A stretch of 36,863 bases of DNA. Source: an uncultured Clostridium sp. Lineage in GTDB: Bacteria > Bacillota > Clostridia > TANB77 > CAG-508. The translations under genes and the position numbers were made by a program. Where the stretch lies: NCBI GenBank assembly GCA_947653235.1, contig CANTGH010000013.1, positions 1-36,863 on the forward strand, given 5' to 3'. Positions 35,729 to 36,863 of the stretch are shown here, in pieces (the first letter of the stretch is position 1; each line of letters starts with the position of its first letter). The notes under the pieces were generated by a model. The model was not told the DNA's origin. It did not search any database and saw only the letters and a list, made by a program, of their open reading frames with translations.

Positions 35729-35879
35729 TTTCTACCTCCTTTTATTAGTTGTAGCCTCGAATTCAATTATTATTTTATCCATTTTTATAGTTCTAAACTT
35801 TATTAATATATATAAATTAAAGTTTTAAAATAATTCCCTTTTTACATTTTCTATTCTATAATATTCATGGGGTGTATTA

Positions 35880-36203
35880 ATGAAAAATGAAGATAATAGT
35901 CAAAAAAATGTAATTTTAGGTCAAAATATTAAAGATATTCGAAAAAGTCTTGACTTAACACAAGAAGAATTTTCCGAAAAACTAGGCATTAATCCTCAAT
36001 TTTTATCTCAAGTCGAAACTGGTAAAGTCGGTATAAGTCTTGATAATGCAATTAATATTTGTAAAATTGGAAACTGTTCGTCTGTTAATTTATTTAAAGG
36101 TATTATCGAATCATCTAATATTACCGACCAATATGAATTATTAAACGACAGAGATAAAACTATTATTCAACAAATGATTGCTTGTATGTTGAATACTAAA
36201 TAA
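35880..36203 (+). CDS. XRE-family transcriptional regulator
   Basis: 107 aa with GGGGTG 6 bases before the ATG. The N-terminal HTH_3 domain spans about residues 13-68: ILGQNIKDIRKSLDLTQEEF, then LGINPQFLSQVETGKVGIS. The C-terminal 35 residues (NDRDKTIIQQMIACM) are helical and probably mediate oligomerisation. No effector domain. It stands among short genes that include a second XRE protein; the targets are unknown. Confidence 0.85.
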   Translation: MKNEDNSQKNVILGQNIKDIRKSLDLTQEEFSEKLGINPQFLSQVETGKVGISLDNAINICKIGNCSSVNLFKGIIESSNITDQYELLNDRDKTIIQQMIACMLNTK

Positions 36204-36209
36204 TTTTTT

Positions 36210-36246
36210 AAACATTAACATTATAGTGGGTATATTGTTAATGTTT
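36210..36246. terminator. Bidirectional terminator between convergent genes
   Basis: 11-bp perfect stem AAACATTAACA (36210-36220) with TGTTAATGTTT (36236-36246), plus T-tracts. It includes the stop codon of the minus-strand 52-aa gene. Confidence 0.8.
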
Positions 36247-36396
36247 TTTATTTTCTTCTGTCATAATACATAATAATTTGGCATTAGTATTTACAAATTC
36301 TTCCAAAATATGTTTCAAATCACTTTCTTCACAAATACTATTTTCTAATTCTTTCTCATTATTTAACAACATAATACTATATTTCTTTTGTTTCAA
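36238..36396 (-). CDS. 52-aa acidic peptide, unknown
   Basis: Starts at TTG with GGAGGG 6 bases upstream. The peptide starts MKQKKYSIMLLNNEKELE and ends CIMTEENKKH; it is mostly helical and acidic, with two cysteines. Convergent with the first XRE gene and divergent from the second. No family recognised. Supported by its ribosome binding site and terminator. Confidence 0.45.
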   Translation of the reverse strand: MKQKKYSIMLLNNEKELENSICEESDLKHILEEFVNTNAKLLCIMTEENKKH

Positions 36397-36524
36397 AATT
36401 TTCCCTCCTCTCTTACATAAATTTTAAATAATTAGATAATCTAATAATATGTCGAGGCTCTCTCGATATTCTAACAAAAAAATATTATAAAATCAATAAA
36501 AATAACTGTTGTGAGGAAAATTCT

Positions 36525-36764
36525 TTGAAAAAGTATGAAAATAAAAGTAATGTTATTGGTAATTTAATAAGAGAATATAGGGAAAACAAAAATCTTTCAA
36601 AAGCGGAATTAAGTAGACAATTGCAACTACACGCTGTTTATTTGGATTCGACCGAATTAAAAAGAATCGAAGAAGGCAAAATGATTGTAAAGGATTTTGA
36701 GTTGATTGGGTTGTGTAAGGTTTTGGATATTAATTATGAGGAATTGAAGAATACGATAGAATAA
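36525..36764 (+). CDS. XRE-family helix-turn-helix protein (short)
   Basis: 79 aa starting at TTG with GAGGAAAA upstream. HTH segment NLIREYRENKNLSKAELSRQ, then a longer than usual loop (LQLHAVYLDSTELKRIEEGK) and LCKVLDINYEELKN. The extended loop between helices 3 and 4 is common in small clostridial XRE proteins. It is a single-domain protein close to a second XRE gene. Terminator at 36817. Confidence 0.8.
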   Translation: MKKYENKSNVIGNLIREYRENKNLSKAELSRQLQLHAVYLDSTELKRIEEGKMIVKDFELIGLCKVLDINYEELKNTIE

Positions 36765-36816
36765 AAGTTTTTCTATAATAAAAAATGAATTACTCTTAGT
36801 CTTAATTGATAATTAT

Positions 36817-36840
36817 CCCCCAGTATAACTGGGGGATTTT
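36817..36840 (+). terminator. Terminator of the last XRE gene
   Basis: CCCCCAGT-ATA-ACTGGGGG followed by ATTTT. Identical 19 bases to 20-38. Confidence 0.75.
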
Positions 36841-36846
36841 CATATC

Positions 36847-36859
36847 GGCCTATAAGGCC
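36847..36859. repeat. Short palindrome at the right edge
   Basis: GGCCT-ATA-AGGCC, 5-bp arms with the same ATA loop as the adjacent terminator. It may be part of a structure cut off by the end of the window. Confidence 0.35.
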
Positions 36860-36863
36860 TTAT

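Overview
The window reads as chromosomal DNA from a low-GC (roughly 30%), endospore-forming member of the Bacillota, most likely Clostridia. The support is a spoIIGA-sigE pair directly behind ftsA-ftsZ, a SpoIIID regulator, an alpha/beta-type small acid-soluble spore protein, a Spo0E-like peptide, AGGAGG ribosome binding sites, an aspS T-box leader and a split-site ClpC. The species cannot be fixed from the sequence. Almost all genes lie on the minus strand.

Layout. 1-6.7 kb: tRNA-Thr, a coiled-coil protein with a possible ADP-ribosyltransferase-like N-terminus, a Lon-like protease, and the t6A/S18-acetylation cluster tsaE-tsaB-rimI. 6.7-10.1 kb: an accessory stretch with a small exported protein behind a structured leader, a C1q/BclA-like surface protein, a 5'-truncated HAD phosphatase, a GNAT protein, a 55-aa SHOCT-like peptide and tRNA-Gly. 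10.2-19.9 kb: clpC, a DUF1385-like membrane protein, a spore protein, greA, an unknown gene, aspS with its T-box, an orphan receiver, purD and a small unknown gene. 19.9-28.3 kb: a classic cell-division/sporulation block read in the order murA-divIB-DUF881-DUF881-sbp-ftsA-ftsZ-spoIIGA-sigE. 28.6-34.9 kb: an unknown coiled-coil gene, topB, spoIIID, a small lipoprotein behind a second structured leader, and a histidine kinase/response regulator pair. 34.9-36.9 kb: small genes, namely a Spo0E-like peptide, two XRE regulators and two unknown short proteins.

The most striking observation is a possible four-base decoding system. Four +1 frameshifts interrupt otherwise intact genes: one in clpC, two in murA and one in a DUF881 gene. 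Every one lies at an in-frame CGG codon. In every case, reading CGGN as one four-base codon restores the conserved downstream frame, and where homology is clear it restores a conserved glycine. The tRNA-Gly in this same window (9984-10057) has anticodon UCC followed by an atypical G at position 37, so the loop reads U-C-C-G, the exact complement of CGGN, and its anticodon stem carries a U-C mismatch. This suggests that this tRNA decodes CGGN quadruplets as glycine. Against a simple global rule, at least five other in-frame CGG codons seem to be read as ordinary triplets, and systematic insertion errors in the assembly cannot be excluded from sequence alone.

Other points of interest: the two tRNA genes share an almost identical 60-bp trailer; two unlinked genes for small exported proteins share near-identical promoters and leaders in which a CCTCC segment can pair with either an upstream GGAGG or the ribosome binding site; and the aspS T-box seems to carry an asparagine (AAC) rather than an aspartate specifier, as would fit a non-discriminating AspRS.
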